Positions 39,499-50,473 of a stretch of DNA of 64,000 nt are shown piece after piece. How positions within the stretch are numbered: position 1 is the first letter of the stretch; each line of letters opens with the position of its first letter. Both the position numbers and the translations under genes were made by a program. The notes under the pieces are model-generated. The model did not search any database and had not been told where the DNA came from. It was given only the letters and a program-made list of their open reading frames with translations. The stretch covers positions 62,001 through 126,000 of IMG/VR virus record IMGVR_UViG_3300040856_003274, one strand, 5' to 3'. This DNA comes from a virus.

Positions 39499-42400
39499 CT
39501 AGTCCTCCAAGTTAGTAGCGAGCCTCTTGGCTCGGTTTATCGCTTCCTTTTGCCGACGCGGAAGCTCAAAAATATCGTATCTGAGAAGCTCTTGGAAACT
39601 CCCGTCTTTACGATTAACTCTGTAATCTAGCCAAGAATATCGAGACTCTAACAAGTCTTCCCCTTGGTTTAGAAGCTCACTAATTCTCGTAAGCATCGAG
39701 GGCTGGTTGAAGTCATCCTCGAAAAGAGTATACGGCTCAGCAGACCCTGTAGGAGTTTCATTGTCAAGGTCGGAGTCTTCAATAAATACGCGCCTGTCTA
39801 GGATACTTAAGCAGTCTGAGTCATTAACGTAAGGGGCGATGCTCACTTGACCTCTCACATCCTCAACGAGAACATTCAAAGCCACTCCTAAACCTATTGT
39901 AGGATCGACGTTAGACCCTACATCTTGAGCGTGTGCCTCTTCTTGAAAGTCTCGGTATGTTCCGTACTTCTTATTCGCATACAGAGTCCTGATCTGATCC
40001 ACAAGCGATAACGTGCGCTCTCTAAGCAATAGGATTTGACCTACCGCATTTTCGGAGAGTAACCCTGTAGGCTTGATGATCTTGTAGGAGTACGGCGCTA
40101 CTGAGAGGTAGTTGCCTCCAAAAGAAAGCGTGTTCGGGTCAGCATACTCTGTAGGTCTTAAATCCATTTGACCCTCTAGCCCATTGTCTGACAAAAGGCT
40201 ACCGTTGACGGTAGGGTACACTGTAAAAGCGCGTTGATTATCGTCACTGTCTTCAATCACGTCCCCAAACGCGGAGTTACCTACAACACCTGTAAGAGAA
40301 GTAACTGTTAACTCCGTAGGACTCACGCTTAATACTTTGTAAAAGCCTCGGTTGTCATCGTAAGGGCTAGGAGAGCCCGCTTGATGTACAAGATTGCCAA
40401 GAGAGTCTAAGCGACCTGGCACTCCAATGTCTCCGAAAGGTCGAGCCCCTTGCTCCCCTAAATCGTTTAGAACACCCGCAGGGTCAATAATCACAATATC
40501 GCCCTCTTCGACACCTTCATCGACATAGTTAAGGTAAAGGGGGTCTGACACATCCCGATCCGTGTTATTGTCCTTTAAGAAATTGATAGAGTCCTCATAG
40601 TTTGTGCGCCAAGGGGTATACCCTCCAAAGCCAGCCTCTGCCGTCATGGTGACTCTAACAGTGTCTGTGATTGCGTCTAAAAGCTCTTCACAAGACTGCT
40701 GGTGAGGTATGGGGGCTTGTTTTAATAAAACTACCGCTTCATCGTATGTGTGATCTGCGTCGAGCTCCCAATCTAGCTCTAAATAAAGGCGCTCTGCTTC
40801 TACTTTTGTAATCTTAGACTGGAAAACGGTGACTCCTCTACGTTTTACCTTTAACTCGTCCCCTGCATTAATATTAACGCGGGAGTATGTAAAGAGTCCT
40901 AGTTGAGTGCCTCCGTTAGACTCGAAAACTGTTTTTAATCCGTTAGCGCCATCAGCAAAGGAGATGCTGTTAGCTCTTCTCATCTCGTAGATGTAAGAAA
41001 GCTCAGAAGCATCCGTTTTAATAGAATTGTTCGCTTCGTGGAAGCGCCTAATATGAGACACCTCAAAGTTGACATATTCTTTCTCTGTGGGGATAGCCGC
41101 AGGGACAAAACTCGATAAAGACCTTAGCCCTAGTTTAAGATTAAGGTTCAGAGGGTTATTAGTGTTTTGCTCGTCAATCACTCTCTGAGCCGTCCCTTCA
41201 CCTAAGTCTTGAACGGGCTGAGGTATTGTAGGCTCAAGATAGATACCTGCGGTTGCTCGGTAAGTAGCAGTGAAAGTGTCAAACGGGCTTAAACACCGCA
41301 AGGCGCTCTCGGCAGGGTTCGTGATTAACACTCCTCTAGGGTTATTTAACGTGAGCCATTGCGCATCCGTAAGATAGCTGAGGTTAAAGCTACTTGGAGT
41401 ATTGTTATAAAGGTAAGGCCCTGAGTACCTCTTTCGCCATTCTTCCAAGACTACATTAGTGAAGGGCTGGACGGCTAACTCGCCTGCTAAAATACCGAAG
41501 CTACCGCCTGTCGCATCCACAGGTCTGCCTACAGAGAAATCAAGAGTGTCTCCATTTATGGTATTAAATGCCATTTCTTCGACACCGTAAATGGAGCTCG
41601 CTGGGTCATGGTAGCCCTGTGGAGTGAAGCCCTCAGCATAATCAAAGTCAAGAGGTAGAGAGGTCATCCCCGATATGTAAGCACCTCGCAGATTGGTCAA
41701 AAGGTCTGCGAAGTCGTTAGCAGGTATCACATTGCCCAAGGCATCCCTAAAGTTTGAGAGTGTTTTAAACGTAATATTATGCTCAATGAGCGCATAGTCT
41801 GCGCAAATGATCGCGTAGCGGAGATCAGTAGAGCTTCCTGAGTAGAGCTGTCTAAAGTTTGTGATAATGTGGACACGTCCACTTACTACAGGGAAGAAAT
41901 ACCGATACGATTGCGGGTCGTTGATAGGCTCTTGTACCGTAATCGAGTATGTGCCTCCTGATGAAGTAATCTCTTTGAAGAGTGGGAAGGCAGATATTAC
42001 GGGCAGGTCTTTCTCAAAAGTACCGTAATCTAAGCCCGCGTCAGCAGGGACAACGCCTCTAATCAAGTAAGAACCCGCTTTTGTGGTGCAAGGGTAGCCA
42101 GCCACCGCAGAGCTTTTAATCTTAAGCACATCGCTCTTCTCAATGCCGTCGAGAGCACCTGAAGAAAGAGTCACGTCCTTGAGGATAAAGTCCGAGTCTG
42201 AGCTAGCGAGGTCTTCTGCTAAGACAGTGCCAACCACCACAGGTTCTGAGCTAGGGATCACAGACACACTTAGAGTTTCATTAGAAGCCTCTAAGATATC
42301 CTTAACGGGCTGGTTACCCGAACCCTCCCAACCGTGAGCCCTCAAACCCCACCTTGCGCTGGTAGCGTCATAGATGCCTACACCGAGGTGGTCAAGTGTC

Positions 42401-45400
42401 CTTCTCTTAAAGGTAAGAGGGTCGCCTCCGTTAATCTCTAGGGCAGAGTTTACTGAGCTATCAGGGTTTCCTGTAAGCCCTGTCTCAACTTGCTCTACAT
42501 CAAGCGTTGCTTCTAAAGAAAGACCGCTTATAGAGTGCATACGCCCGCGCTCGCCCGCGTGAGAGAGAGGGTACACCTCTGTAAAGGTGAGTCTGTCTTC
42601 TTCAATATTAGCGGTACGGGAGCTAGCTCTAATGTTAACGCTGAAGTCTAAGTGACCTTCGCTGTCGTTAGGATTAGAGACGAAGAAGTTAGCGCCCGAA
42701 GTCACTTTATGGAAGTAATGACTAGGGTCAATAAGAGGAGAGCCCAAAGTAGTGGTGGTAATGACAAGGTTTGTTTGAAACGAGAAGCTACCAAACAACA
42801 GTGCGAAACTCGCACTGACTGTTCCGTCTGCGCTTATTCTTTGTACACTGCCTGTGACACTGCCTGACGGTGTAGTTTTAGTGAGCCTAATCGTATCAAC
42901 GACCTCGCCCTCGTTTACCGCTACGAAAGGGTCTATGTCTCGTTTATAGAGATTAATCTCGATAATCGTACCGAACTCTGCGTTAAACCATAAGTCTTCA
43001 AACGGCGTAAGGTCTAAGCCTCCTATAGACTCGACTTTGAAGGTATACACATAAATATTCAACACAGCGTCATAGACGCGACGTACCGCTACCCCTGAGA
43101 AGTGGCCTGGGTCTTCGTAAGCAAGCGCGTTATTTAAAACGTAAGAAATCTTATTGCCGATCTCTGTGTGGCTTACATATCTAGGCGGCTCAACGCTATT
43201 AGAGTCTACTCTGCCTACCGAAAGGAAGCCTCTACTACCTAACGTAGAACCCTCTAATGTCTCTGAGAGCATTAGATCATAAGGCTCTGCGTCTGCGACA
43301 CCGCTTTTAGGCGTGTAAGCCCCTGCGTCCGTCACAGGGAGCAATGATCTTGAAAAATCTAAGATACCCATGTCGTCAGGTACAGCGGAACGCTCAACGA
43401 TCTCGTCAGGGTAATCTGACTGAGTAACCGTAGCGTTATCTTGGTCTAAAACCGTTTGGAGCTTCTTTTGGAGTGCTCTCAACCTAATCTTCTCTACAGA
43501 AGGACTTGAGAGGTAAGGTACGGGGTAGTCCCCACTATCAGACTTATCTTCACTAAAGAGCGCAGGTAATCTTAAGGGCTCGATATCGCTATACGAAAAA
43601 GAGATATCCGCGTCATAGAACATTCCAGGTGTAGGAGGAGTTTGACCTAACATTTCTTTTAGAGGAAAAGGCACTGTGTCTTCTAGGCTTGGTAAAGATC
43701 GGTCTGCGATCTCCCCGTTAGAGCGGAGCGTGAAGTCAGAACCTGCTCTGTAAGTATCCGAGAAAGAGGAGACGAGAACCATCTCTTCTATCGTAGGGCT
43801 AATACCTGCATCGCTAGAAGGCTGTGTTGCTTCCGCGAAGAGGGTATCGCCCTCGGAGATGACAGCCCCCTCTCTAAGGCTAGAGATGTCTTGAACGCGC
43901 CTAACGGGGTCTGACTCGTCGCTCTTTAAGTCGATTACGCATCCAGCATAGATATTTCTTACCGATACTTTGGCGTATACGGGCTCGTCTTGTATCTCGA
44001 CGTATTTAACATCTCTAAGGTTAATGATTTGCCCGTTCGCATACCCTACGTTTAGAGTATCGCCTACCTTAAACGCTGGAGTAGATAGTTCTACATCCCC
44101 TGTCGTCAAATCACTTAAAGAGCCTCCGTTAGAGATGAGTTTGGTAAGGTCAGGTAGCTCGTTCTCGTCTAGGGGGAAGTCTTTGATTAGGAGAGGAGTG
44201 GCTAAGATTGCAGGTCTAGGAGTCACTGAGAAAGACTCCGCGCCGACAAGCCCTAATGATGTGTCTAACTCAGGAAACCCGTGAGGTGAGTAACTTACAA
44301 CACGCGCTCTCGGAAACCGCTTTCTTAGAGTAGCGTCTGTAACCGCGCTCACTTCTCCTATTACGTTGTTTTGAAGCTGACCGATTACATTCCCATTTGT
44401 ATCTGCCCACCCATAATCAAAAACACCGCGCCCTGTCTCAACGACTCGACCTGCGGTAAAGATACCATCGTTAGGGTACTCGTCTGAAACGTGGCCTTTG
44501 TAGATTTGACCGTATCCTTGAGCTCTTTGAGGGAAGAGTCTTGAGAGCTTATGGAGCTCACCTAGCCTCTTATAGACTCCCCTAAGAGTGTTTTTCTTAT
44601 CGCCGTTGATTTTTATTGTTTTTTTACGAGTGCCTACAAGCACAATGTCATCAACATCGTTCTCTACGTAACGCTTCTGATCATTCGTAAGTCTTTTAAT
44701 CTCGCTAGAGGTCATGTCTTGGTCGTCAAACACAACACCATCAATCAGAGAGGGTGTAATGTGCGGGCGCAAGAGCGGGTCACTGCTAATAGGAATGTAA
44801 GGCGAGTTAGACACCGCTGAGAAAGCCTCTCGGAAGAGTATTCTTGGCGTGTAAGAGCCCTCGATCAGGTTCTCGAAGCCAGGTGTCTCGGTTACGCGGT
44901 CTTCTCGCCTAATATTAAACTTGAGCTTACCGTCTCGGTCACCAATGAAGACACCCTCTGAAGTCTCTACCATCTGCTCAAGAGAACACACTACATTATG
45001 GTAGAAGCTCAGGAAAGATCGAGCTACGCGCTCCTTATTTTTAATCCTTGTGCGGGTCGAGAGTATGCCTGATACACCTTTATCGTTACTCTCGTCAGGC
45101 GCTGAGGCGAGAAAAGAGCCGAAGGTGTTAAGGTTCTTTTCTCGGTCTTCGCTTAAGACCTCTTTCGCAAACTCCTTGAGCGGTAAAGCGCGGAAATAAA
45201 ACCCGTCAGGGTCTACGTACTCGTACTTGCCTTTTAAGATGAACCCATTGTTCTCTTCAGGAGATACGAGTTTAATGTAAGAGATGCCTAGTAAGGGGCT
45301 TACAAGCACTCCGTCTCGGAAATACGGAGAGGGCGCTTTGATTAAGCTGAACGCTCCGAATAGCTCGTCTCCAGCATCGAAGCCTTTAAAGTGGTTAGAG

Positions 45401-48400
45401 TCAAAAGCCATATCCCCTGTGGAGGGATTTATGGTGAAGTCGAGGTCTTGGCGCAGAGCTTCACCGATACCCTCACTGTTTAAGCGTATGAGGGTGTAAG
45501 GGTTTGATGTTAGATAAGCACCCTTGCCTACAACGATGGGGGTATTCTTTTGGTATATAGGTGTCTTGCTAATCTTAAGGGAGTCCGAGCTGGAGTACCC
45601 TTTCTGAAAGATGTCCGTCAACTCTATCGTGGTTTGGTTGCCGTCTTCAGAAACAGTTGCTGAAGCGATGATAAAGGAGTCTCCGCCTACCTCAAGTACA
45701 TTCCCCGTAATCGCGTACTCTAGGAAGTTACCGAAAAGAGTAAGGTTCTTCGCGCCCCTAGACACGGGCGCGAACACGGGAGGGTTGCTGAGGTTGAAGG
45801 CTTCCTCAAAAGGCACTAGGAAAGACTCTGTGACGGAACGGTCTGTGATGAGCATCAACTCAGGGTTACTTGCAGAGCGGGAGCCGAGCTCTTTTGTAGG
45901 AGTAGGGGTGATCTCAACGGAAGTCTCATTTGCGTCAGCGTCGTAAACGCTAGAAGTCACATAAAGAGTAGACGCTCCTAATCTTAAGAGCTTACCTGCG
46001 CTAATCTCAGTCCTATCTCCCTTGAGCTTAAAGAGCCTTTGATCAACCGCTAAGAAGAAAGGCTCATGATAGTAAGGCTCTCCTAGCGTGAATATAATCT
46101 CTCCACCCTGAGCTGAGAAAACCGCATATGTGACGGTTACAGGTCTGCCGTCTGTTATAGAGCGGTTGAAGTCTAGCCTCCCCTCGCTAATCGTAACCGT
46201 CTGAGCGCCTCTATAGTTTTCGAGATTAGCCTCTACGTAAACGACAGGCTCAAAGCTCGTATCTAGAGGCAAGCCGTTAAGATTAAACTCATAAGTGTAC
46301 TGAGAGCTTCTTTGGGCGCTTTCGCTTTTAATGAAGAAGGGGAGCTTCTTAGTAATCCGATCTTCCGAAGTGGCTCTACCGTCTATATCACCAGGTTGAT
46401 ACGTAACCTCTATCTCTTGGTCTTTCACAAGAGGCTTTGAGAGCTGGAAGCTCCCTGCGAGAGAGTTAGCTTTAAAGTCTGCACCCTCAATCAGCACCTC
46501 AACAAGGTAAGCAGAGGTCGCCTGCGTATTAACCACACCGTTGTGAGGGTCTAGCTCTAAGACATCAGCAGAGAAAGACTCGCTGTAATATACCACGCTG
46601 TCAGCGAGGCTTGTTACGATCTCTAAGCCTACTCTCAACTCTCCTGTGGGTAGATACTCAATGATCGCTTCGTTATCTGTGAACGCTTCAACTCGAATAA
46701 GAGTGCCTAAAAACTTATTAAACTCCCTACTTCCGATATTCAAGATGAAGTCTGAGAGGGTTTCTTTATCCGCGTTCAAGCCAGGTAGGGCGAGGTTGTC
46801 TGCTACATCACCAAGAGCCACACCTTTATTGAGGATATACGGAGTCTGATCCGCTTCATCTATACGGATGAATATCTGCCTACCCTTCGTAAGGGACTCG
46901 AAAGGTGACGTGATCTTATCTTCAGGTATGGGTGTCAGTTTTCTGACAATGAGAGGCTCTTCATTAAGATGGTTGAAGGGCTCGTAAAAGACCTCCGCGA
47001 ACAAGCTATCGCGGTTAGTGTCATCCTTAAGGATCGTGCAGAAGACATTATCTTCTTCAACCTTAAGGTTAGTCTCTACGATCCCGTTTTGCCTATTATA
47101 GTTGACGCGCACATAACGAATACCTGAGCTGAGGGCGAGCTTTAGGACTTGACCCTCTACAACATCTGCAAAGAAACTAACAGACGTGCTCTCTATGTTT
47201 CCAAAAGAGTCGCAAGACACAAGACCCGTAGCCAGCGAGTTGCGGAAAGACTCGATGAGAGTGACCTGTCCTTGAGGCTCACTGACCACGTAATCTAACC
47301 CTAATGTCAAATATTCATAGTCGTTAACACCGTCTGAATATTTGACGAAGCCTCTAAGCTCAGGTGCGGTGCTCCCGCTCAGTATTTGAGTGTCACCCAA
47401 AGAGATATTGACGGTAGGTCTTTGGATAGGGATCGTCTTCGCGACCCTCTCAACCCACTTAAACTGATTGTCCTCGAAGTTGTAGGCGATATCTTCAAAC
47501 GGATAGAGTATCTTTTGCCGTATCCCGCTGTCGTATTTAAAAAATGCGCTCTCGGTATAGCCGAGGCCGTCTTCTAGGGGATTAAAGTCTAAGAAATGGA
47601 AAGGACTCCGAGAGATTGTTCCGATAGGTATATCGTTAATGATTGACGTAGACTTAAAGTCAGAAACTTGCCTAGACAGGTCTAAGTTAACGGGGGATCG
47701 GTACACTCCAAGCGCGACACCTGACTCAATACTCCATGTGTGGTCGGAGTGGTAAAAGACAGGTAATCCGAAGGCTTCAATCGCAGAGGTGTCTTTGTTG
47801 CCATTATCGTCGTAAGGGCTTAACTCTAAGATTGTCCCCACCTCTACTCTAATGACAAGGTATCGGTTAATCAGACTTACGCTGACACCTTGTCCTAAAA
47901 CGCTATTAAGGCTACCTATAAGATTACTGCCTACATAGCGCCAGCGCACATAAGCGCCGTCTTTATGGAAGTGGAGGCTGTCTCCCTCTTTAAGCTCAAA
48001 TAGGGATCTTTTCTTAGAGACAAGCTCTCTTCCTCCAACGTAACGGCTCGGCACTAGCTCGCTCTGTCTAAATAAAATGCGCCCACCTTGATTAGACTTT
48101 TGCCATGTCGAAGGGGCATGAGTAGGCAGACCTACACCGTCTGCCTCTAGCGCAACAAAAGCAGAGCTTTCTTTTATCTCCTTACGCTTAGGAAGATCGC
48201 TTACTCTATCGACCACCTTAACTCGCTCTAAACAAGCATTCTCCGTGTAAATAAAGAAGTCTCCTACACCTTGAGCAGATGTTACGAGCCCGCACCCGTT
48301 AGGTCTAAAGGTAGGTGTGTCAGAGCTGTTAGGTTTTGTACCTGTTTTATCGGGATCACCGAGATACCCGCTTGTGAGGTAACCGTCTTCAGACAGTGTT

Positions 48401-49851
48401 GAGGGAGGTATTCTTAGTTTTGTGCTCTTGGCAAGGTTGTTGACCTCTTGCCCGTTTTCGTTCCTTAACGTCACAGGGTATTTTACGGGCAAAGGCTCTT
48501 TATTCAGGGCGATGCCGTTATAGAGGACTTGAGCGCCTACATACAACCTATTAAAGGAGTTGCTAGTGATGTCAACCTTGGCTAGATCAATCTCGCTAAA
48601 CTTGAGCTTTCCCGTAGAGAGCGCGACTCCTACGTGACCCTCTAACAGAGTAAGCCCGCTTAAAAGAGTCTCTGTATCTACTAGAGTAACGGAGAGAGGT
48701 CTGCGGTTGCCGATGTGGAGCATAGGTCGGCTTTGAGGGGGAGGGGGAGGGCTGATATAAAGGTCTTCACCGAACGTGCCGACAACACCATCGTTTTCTT
48801 CATTAAGGTTTAAGGTTGAGTACCAAAGGGTTGAACCGTAATAAGCCTCTACGAAAGTCGGATTGAATAGAATTTGACCACTCTCGACAGACAACAACCC
48901 TGAGAGAGGTGGGTTGTAGTCATCGAAGGCGATTTCTTTGTTATCGAGCTGTGTTTGAGATACTGCAAGGACACCTGAATACTCCTTGCCCATAGAAGCT
49001 ACGGGTACGGACGCTTCATTAGGGACATCCCCTAATCTTAATGTAGCATAGAGATCATTTGACTCGCCATCGAGAAACTCACCTTGTCTTATCCATGTTG
49101 GCAGGGGGCTCAGTGTAAAGGACTCTGAGGTGAGCTGTCCTAGATTGACAGGCTTGGAACCTTTAATGAGAGTCCAGTTACGAGTTGCACCATCCCATTT
49201 AAAGCGCGACTGATTAGGATCATTCTTAGTCCACCAAAAGCGAGCGTCTTCTACGGTATAGGTAGCGCCCGTGATCGTGTCTCCCCTATCTTGTGAGAGA
49301 GCGGCTTGGTTCGCACCGCTCTCAGTAAGGTTTCTCGTCTCGGTAGTGTTCTTTAGCGTAACCTTACCGCTGGTCGAGTTAAAGTCGAAATGGAGACTAG
49401 TAAACTCTACAGGGTCGCCATTGATTAAGACAGTGAGGGACAGGAGCGTATCTACTTTGAGCCCTTGCAAATCGTGGACAAGAAACTCGTTAGTTGCGTC
49501 ATAGTAAGGATCGGCTAGTCCCTGTCTAATCGTAAGATTAAGATACCTGAAGGTTACTTCAGCGTTGTCTAACACTTTTGTGGGGTCAAGGGCGAGGTTG
49601 GAAGAGTTAGCCGCCCATACAAAGTATTCTTCTAGTTGCTCCTCAGAGAGGTTTGCGCTTCGGTAAATCTCAGCACGCAGGTCAATAAAGTCGGGCAGTG
49701 TGTTAAGGAAGTTTGCGGAAAACCCGCTGAATAAATCGCCCTTCTGCTTAAAGTCTCTAACGACTTTAATCTCCGCCTCGTTTGTGGTGCTCGCGTTCGA
49801 GTCTGCGCTCTTTACGCCTTCTAATACAACACCTTTGAAAAGCTCACTCAT
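39499..49851 (-). CDS. Giant virion protein, 3450 residues
   Basis: An uninterrupted 10.35-kb frame within the tail operon. The sequence is almost entirely beta-rich, with repeated short strands ending in polar turns, many Asp/Thr/Ser and few Cys, and no signal peptide or membrane segment. Repeating phrases such as VTYQPGDIDG, GDTLNVGYANG and GELRVGLEIV suggest many Ig- or FN3-like or beta-sandwich domains. The C-terminus is helical (FQELLRYDIFELPRRQKEAINRAKRLATNLED). From size, position between the spike region and the small coiled-coil gene, and composition, it is probably a baseplate-attached fibre or large baseplate part. The exact role is unknown. All plus-strand frames inside it are shadows. 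Confidence 0.8.
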   Translation of the reverse strand: MSELFKGVVLEGVKSADSNASTTNEAEIKVVRDFKQKGDLFSGFSANFLNTLPDFIDLRAEIYRSANLSEEQLEEYFVWAANSSNLALDPTKVLDNAEVTFRYLNLTIRQGLADPYYDATNEFLVHDLQGLKVDTLLSLTVLINGDPVEFTSLHFDFNSTSGKVTLKNTTETRNLTESGANQAALSQDRGDTITGATYTVEDARFWWTKNDPNQSRFKWDGATRNWTLIKGSKPVNLGQLTSESFTLSPLPTWIRQGEFLDGESNDLYATLRLGDVPNEASVPVASMGKEYSGVLAVSQTQLDNKEIAFDDYNPPLSGLLSVESGQILFNPTFVEAYYGSTLWYSTLNLNEENDGVVGTFGEDLYISPPPPPQSRPMLHIGNRRPLSVTLVDTETLLSGLTLLEGHVGVALSTGKLKFSEIDLAKVDITSNSFNRLYVGAQVLYNGIALNKEPLPVKYPVTLRNENGQEVNNLAKSTKLRIPPSTLSEDGYLTSGYLGDPDKTGTKPNSSDTPTFRPNGCGLVTSAQGVGDFFIYTENACLERVKVVDRVSDLPKRKEIKESSAFVALEADGVGLPTHAPSTWQKSNQGGRILFRQSELVPSRYVGGRELVSKKRSLFELKEGDSLHFHKDGAYVRWRYVGSNLIGSLNSVLGQGVSVSLINRYLVIRVEVGTILELSPYDDNGNKDTSAIEAFGLPVFYHSDHTWSIESGVALGVYRSPVNLDLSRQVSDFKSTSIINDIPIGTISRSPFHFLDFNPLEDGLGYTESAFFKYDSGIRQKILYPFEDIAYNFEDNQFKWVERVAKTIPIQRPTVNISLGDTQILSGSTAPELRGFVKYSDGVNDYEYLTLGLDYVVSEPQGQVTLIESFRNSLATGLVSCDSFGNIESTSVSFFADVVEGQVLKLALSSGIRYVRVNYNRQNGIVETNLKVEEDNVFCTILKDDTNRDSLFAEVFYEPFNHLNEEPLIVRKLTPIPEDKITSPFESLTKGRQIFIRIDEADQTPYILNKGVALGDVADNLALPGLNADKETLSDFILNIGSREFNKFLGTLIRVEAFTDNEAIIEYLPTGELRVGLEIVTSLADSVVYYSESFSADVLELDPHNGVVNTQATSAYLVEVLIEGADFKANSLAGSFQLSKPLVKDQEIEVTYQPGDIDGRATSEDRITKKLPFFIKSESAQRSSQYTYEFNLNGLPLDTSFEPVVYVEANLENYRGAQTVTISEGRLDFNRSITDGRPVTVTYAVFSAQGGEIIFTLGEPYYHEPFFLAVDQRLFKLKGDRTEISAGKLLRLGASTLYVTSSVYDADANETSVEITPTPTKELGSRSASNPELMLITDRSVTESFLVPFEEAFNLSNPPVFAPVSRGAKNLTLFGNFLEYAITGNVLEVGGDSFIIASATVSEDGNQTTIELTDIFQKGYSSSDSLKISKTPIYQKNTPIVVGKGAYLTSNPYTLIRLNSEGIGEALRQDLDFTINPSTGDMAFDSNHFKGFDAGDELFGAFSLIKAPSPYFRDGVLVSPLLGISYIKLVSPEENNGFILKGKYEYVDPDGFYFRALPLKEFAKEVLSEDREKNLNTFGSFLASAPDESNDKGVSGILSTRTRIKNKERVARSFLSFYHNVVCSLEQMVETSEGVFIGDRDGKLKFNIRREDRVTETPGFENLIEGSYTPRILFREAFSAVSNSPYIPISSDPLLRPHITPSLIDGVVFDDQDMTSSEIKRLTNDQKRYVENDVDDIVLVGTRKKTIKINGDKKNTLRGVYKRLGELHKLSRLFPQRAQGYGQIYKGHVSDEYPNDGIFTAGRVVETGRGVFDYGWADTNGNVIGQLQNNVIGEVSAVTDATLRKRFPRARVVSYSPHGFPELDTSLGLVGAESFSVTPRPAILATPLLIKDFPLDENELPDLTKLISNGGSLSDLTTGDVELSTPAFKVGDTLNVGYANGQIINLRDVKYVEIQDEPVYAKVSVRNIYAGCVIDLKSDESDPVRRVQDISSLREGAVISEGDTLFAEATQPSSDAGISPTIEEMVLVSSFSDTYRAGSDFTLRSNGEIADRSLPSLEDTVPFPLKEMLGQTPPTPGMFYDADISFSYSDIEPLRLPALFSEDKSDSGDYPVPYLSSPSVEKIRLRALQKKLQTVLDQDNATVTQSDYPDEIVERSAVPDDMGILDFSRSLLPVTDAGAYTPKSGVADAEPYDLMLSETLEGSTLGSRGFLSVGRVDSNSVEPPRYVSHTEIGNKISYVLNNALAYEDPGHFSGVAVRRVYDAVLNIYVYTFKVESIGGLDLTPFEDLWFNAEFGTIIEINLYKRDIDPFVAVNEGEVVDTIRLTKTTPSGSVTGSVQRISADGTVSASFALLFGSFSFQTNLVITTTTLGSPLIDPSHYFHKVTSGANFFVSNPNDSEGHLDFSVNIRASSRTANIEEDRLTFTEVYPLSHAGERGRMHSISGLSLEATLDVEQVETGLTGNPDSSVNSALEINGGDPLTFKRRTLDHLGVGIYDATSARWGLRAHGWEGSGNQPVKDILEASNETLSVSVIPSSEPVVVGTVLAEDLASSDSDFILKDVTLSSGALDGIEKSDVLKIKSSAVAGYPCTTKAGSYLIRGVVPADAGLDYGTFEKDLPVISAFPLFKEITSSGGTYSITVQEPINDPQSYRYFFPVVSGRVHIITNFRQLYSGSSTDLRYAIICADYALIEHNITFKTLSNFRDALGNVIPANDFADLLTNLRGAYISGMTSLPLDFDYAEGFTPQGYHDPASSIYGVEEMAFNTINGDTLDFSVGRPVDATGGSFGILAGELAVQPFTNVVLEEWRKRYSGPYLYNNTPSSFNLSYLTDAQWLTLNNPRGVLITNPAESALRCLSPFDTFTATYRATAGIYLEPTIPQPVQDLGEGTAQRVIDEQNTNNPLNLNLKLGLRSLSSFVPAAIPTEKEYVNFEVSHIRRFHEANNSIKTDASELSYIYEMRRANSISFADGANGLKTVFESNGGTQLGLFTYSRVNINAGDELKVKRRGVTVFQSKITKVEAERLYLELDWELDADHTYDEAVVLLKQAPIPHQQSCEELLDAITDTVRVTMTAEAGFGGYTPWRTNYEDSINFLKDNNTDRDVSDPLYLNYVDEGVEEGDIVIIDPAGVLNDLGEQGARPFGDIGVPGRLDSLGNLVHQAGSPSPYDDNRGFYKVLSVSPTELTVTSLTGVVGNSAFGDVIEDSDDNQRAFTVYPTVNGSLLSDNGLEGQMDLRPTEYADPNTLSFGGNYLSVAPYSYKIIKPTGLLSENAVGQILLLRERTLSLVDQIRTLYANKKYGTYRDFQEEAHAQDVGSNVDPTIGLGVALNVLVEDVRGQVSIAPYVNDSDCLSILDRRVFIEDSDLDNETPTGSAEPYTLFEDDFNQPSMLTRISELLNQGEDLLESRYSWLDYRVNRKDGSFQELLRYDIFELPRRQKEAINRAKRLATNLED

Positions 49852-49860
49852 GTCTTAACC

Positions 49861-50463
49861 TTATCCGATTATGCTAAAAGTAGGCGCAGAGCCGATTAAA
49901 ACGGACACGGCGGCTGGCGGGACGGGGGTTACTGCACCAACGCCAAATCCTAATAGGGTTTGTTGCCCTAAAGCTACACTAATACCTTTAGATAATAAAG
50001 ATTGATTAAGCTGAGGAGAGCCTCCACTTGAAACAAAAGCTGACTTGATCGCGCTAAGCAAAGAAGCCTCTAATGTAGGCACGTTAGCGGCGATTACTTT
50101 TGTGGAGTCAACCCCTGCGACAACACCTGACGACTGTCCTTTGTATACGATGCCACTCATAGAAGAAGCGCACGCGAGCCCTACTGCTTTATAGAGCTCT
50201 AAAGCGATAGGCCCCTTTAGATCGCTCGCTTTAGTGGCGGTGGCGACAAAGCTCGGAGAAGGAGGGAACGTAGTCACTCCGTTAACTTCCCCTTTTCCTC
50301 CCACAGAGCCTGTTGCAGTACCTTGGAATGTAATATTAGAGGGCGTGTTTACCCATGTTGCGATCCCTGTCGAAATGGCGGAAGCTAGGATGCTCCAGCT
50401 TAATCCTTTGAAAGTGCTATTAGAGAGGATTTCTTGATTTAGTGTGGCGGGTGTCAGTTTCAT
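49861..50463 (-). CDS. Probable baseplate protein, 200 residues
   Basis: The protein is rich in Ala, Ser, Gly and Thr and nearly free of charge (GIATWVNTPSNITFQGTATGSVGGKGEVNG, TFSIIG at the end). It begins with MKLTPATLNQEILSNSTFKGLSWSIL. The style fits small tail or baseplate proteins of myoviruses. It lies 10 bp after the spike-like gene and 9 bp before the giant gene. Family not named. Confidence 0.65.
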   Translation of the reverse strand: MKLTPATLNQEILSNSTFKGLSWSILASAISTGIATWVNTPSNITFQGTATGSVGGKGEVNGVTTFPPSPSFVATATKASDLKGPIALELYKAVGLACASSMSGIVYKGQSSGVVAGVDSTKVIAANVPTLEASLLSAIKSAFVSSGGSPQLNQSLLSKGISVALGQQTLLGFGVGAVTPVPPAAVSVLIGSAPTFSIIG

Positions 50464-50473
50464 TAAACTTTTC

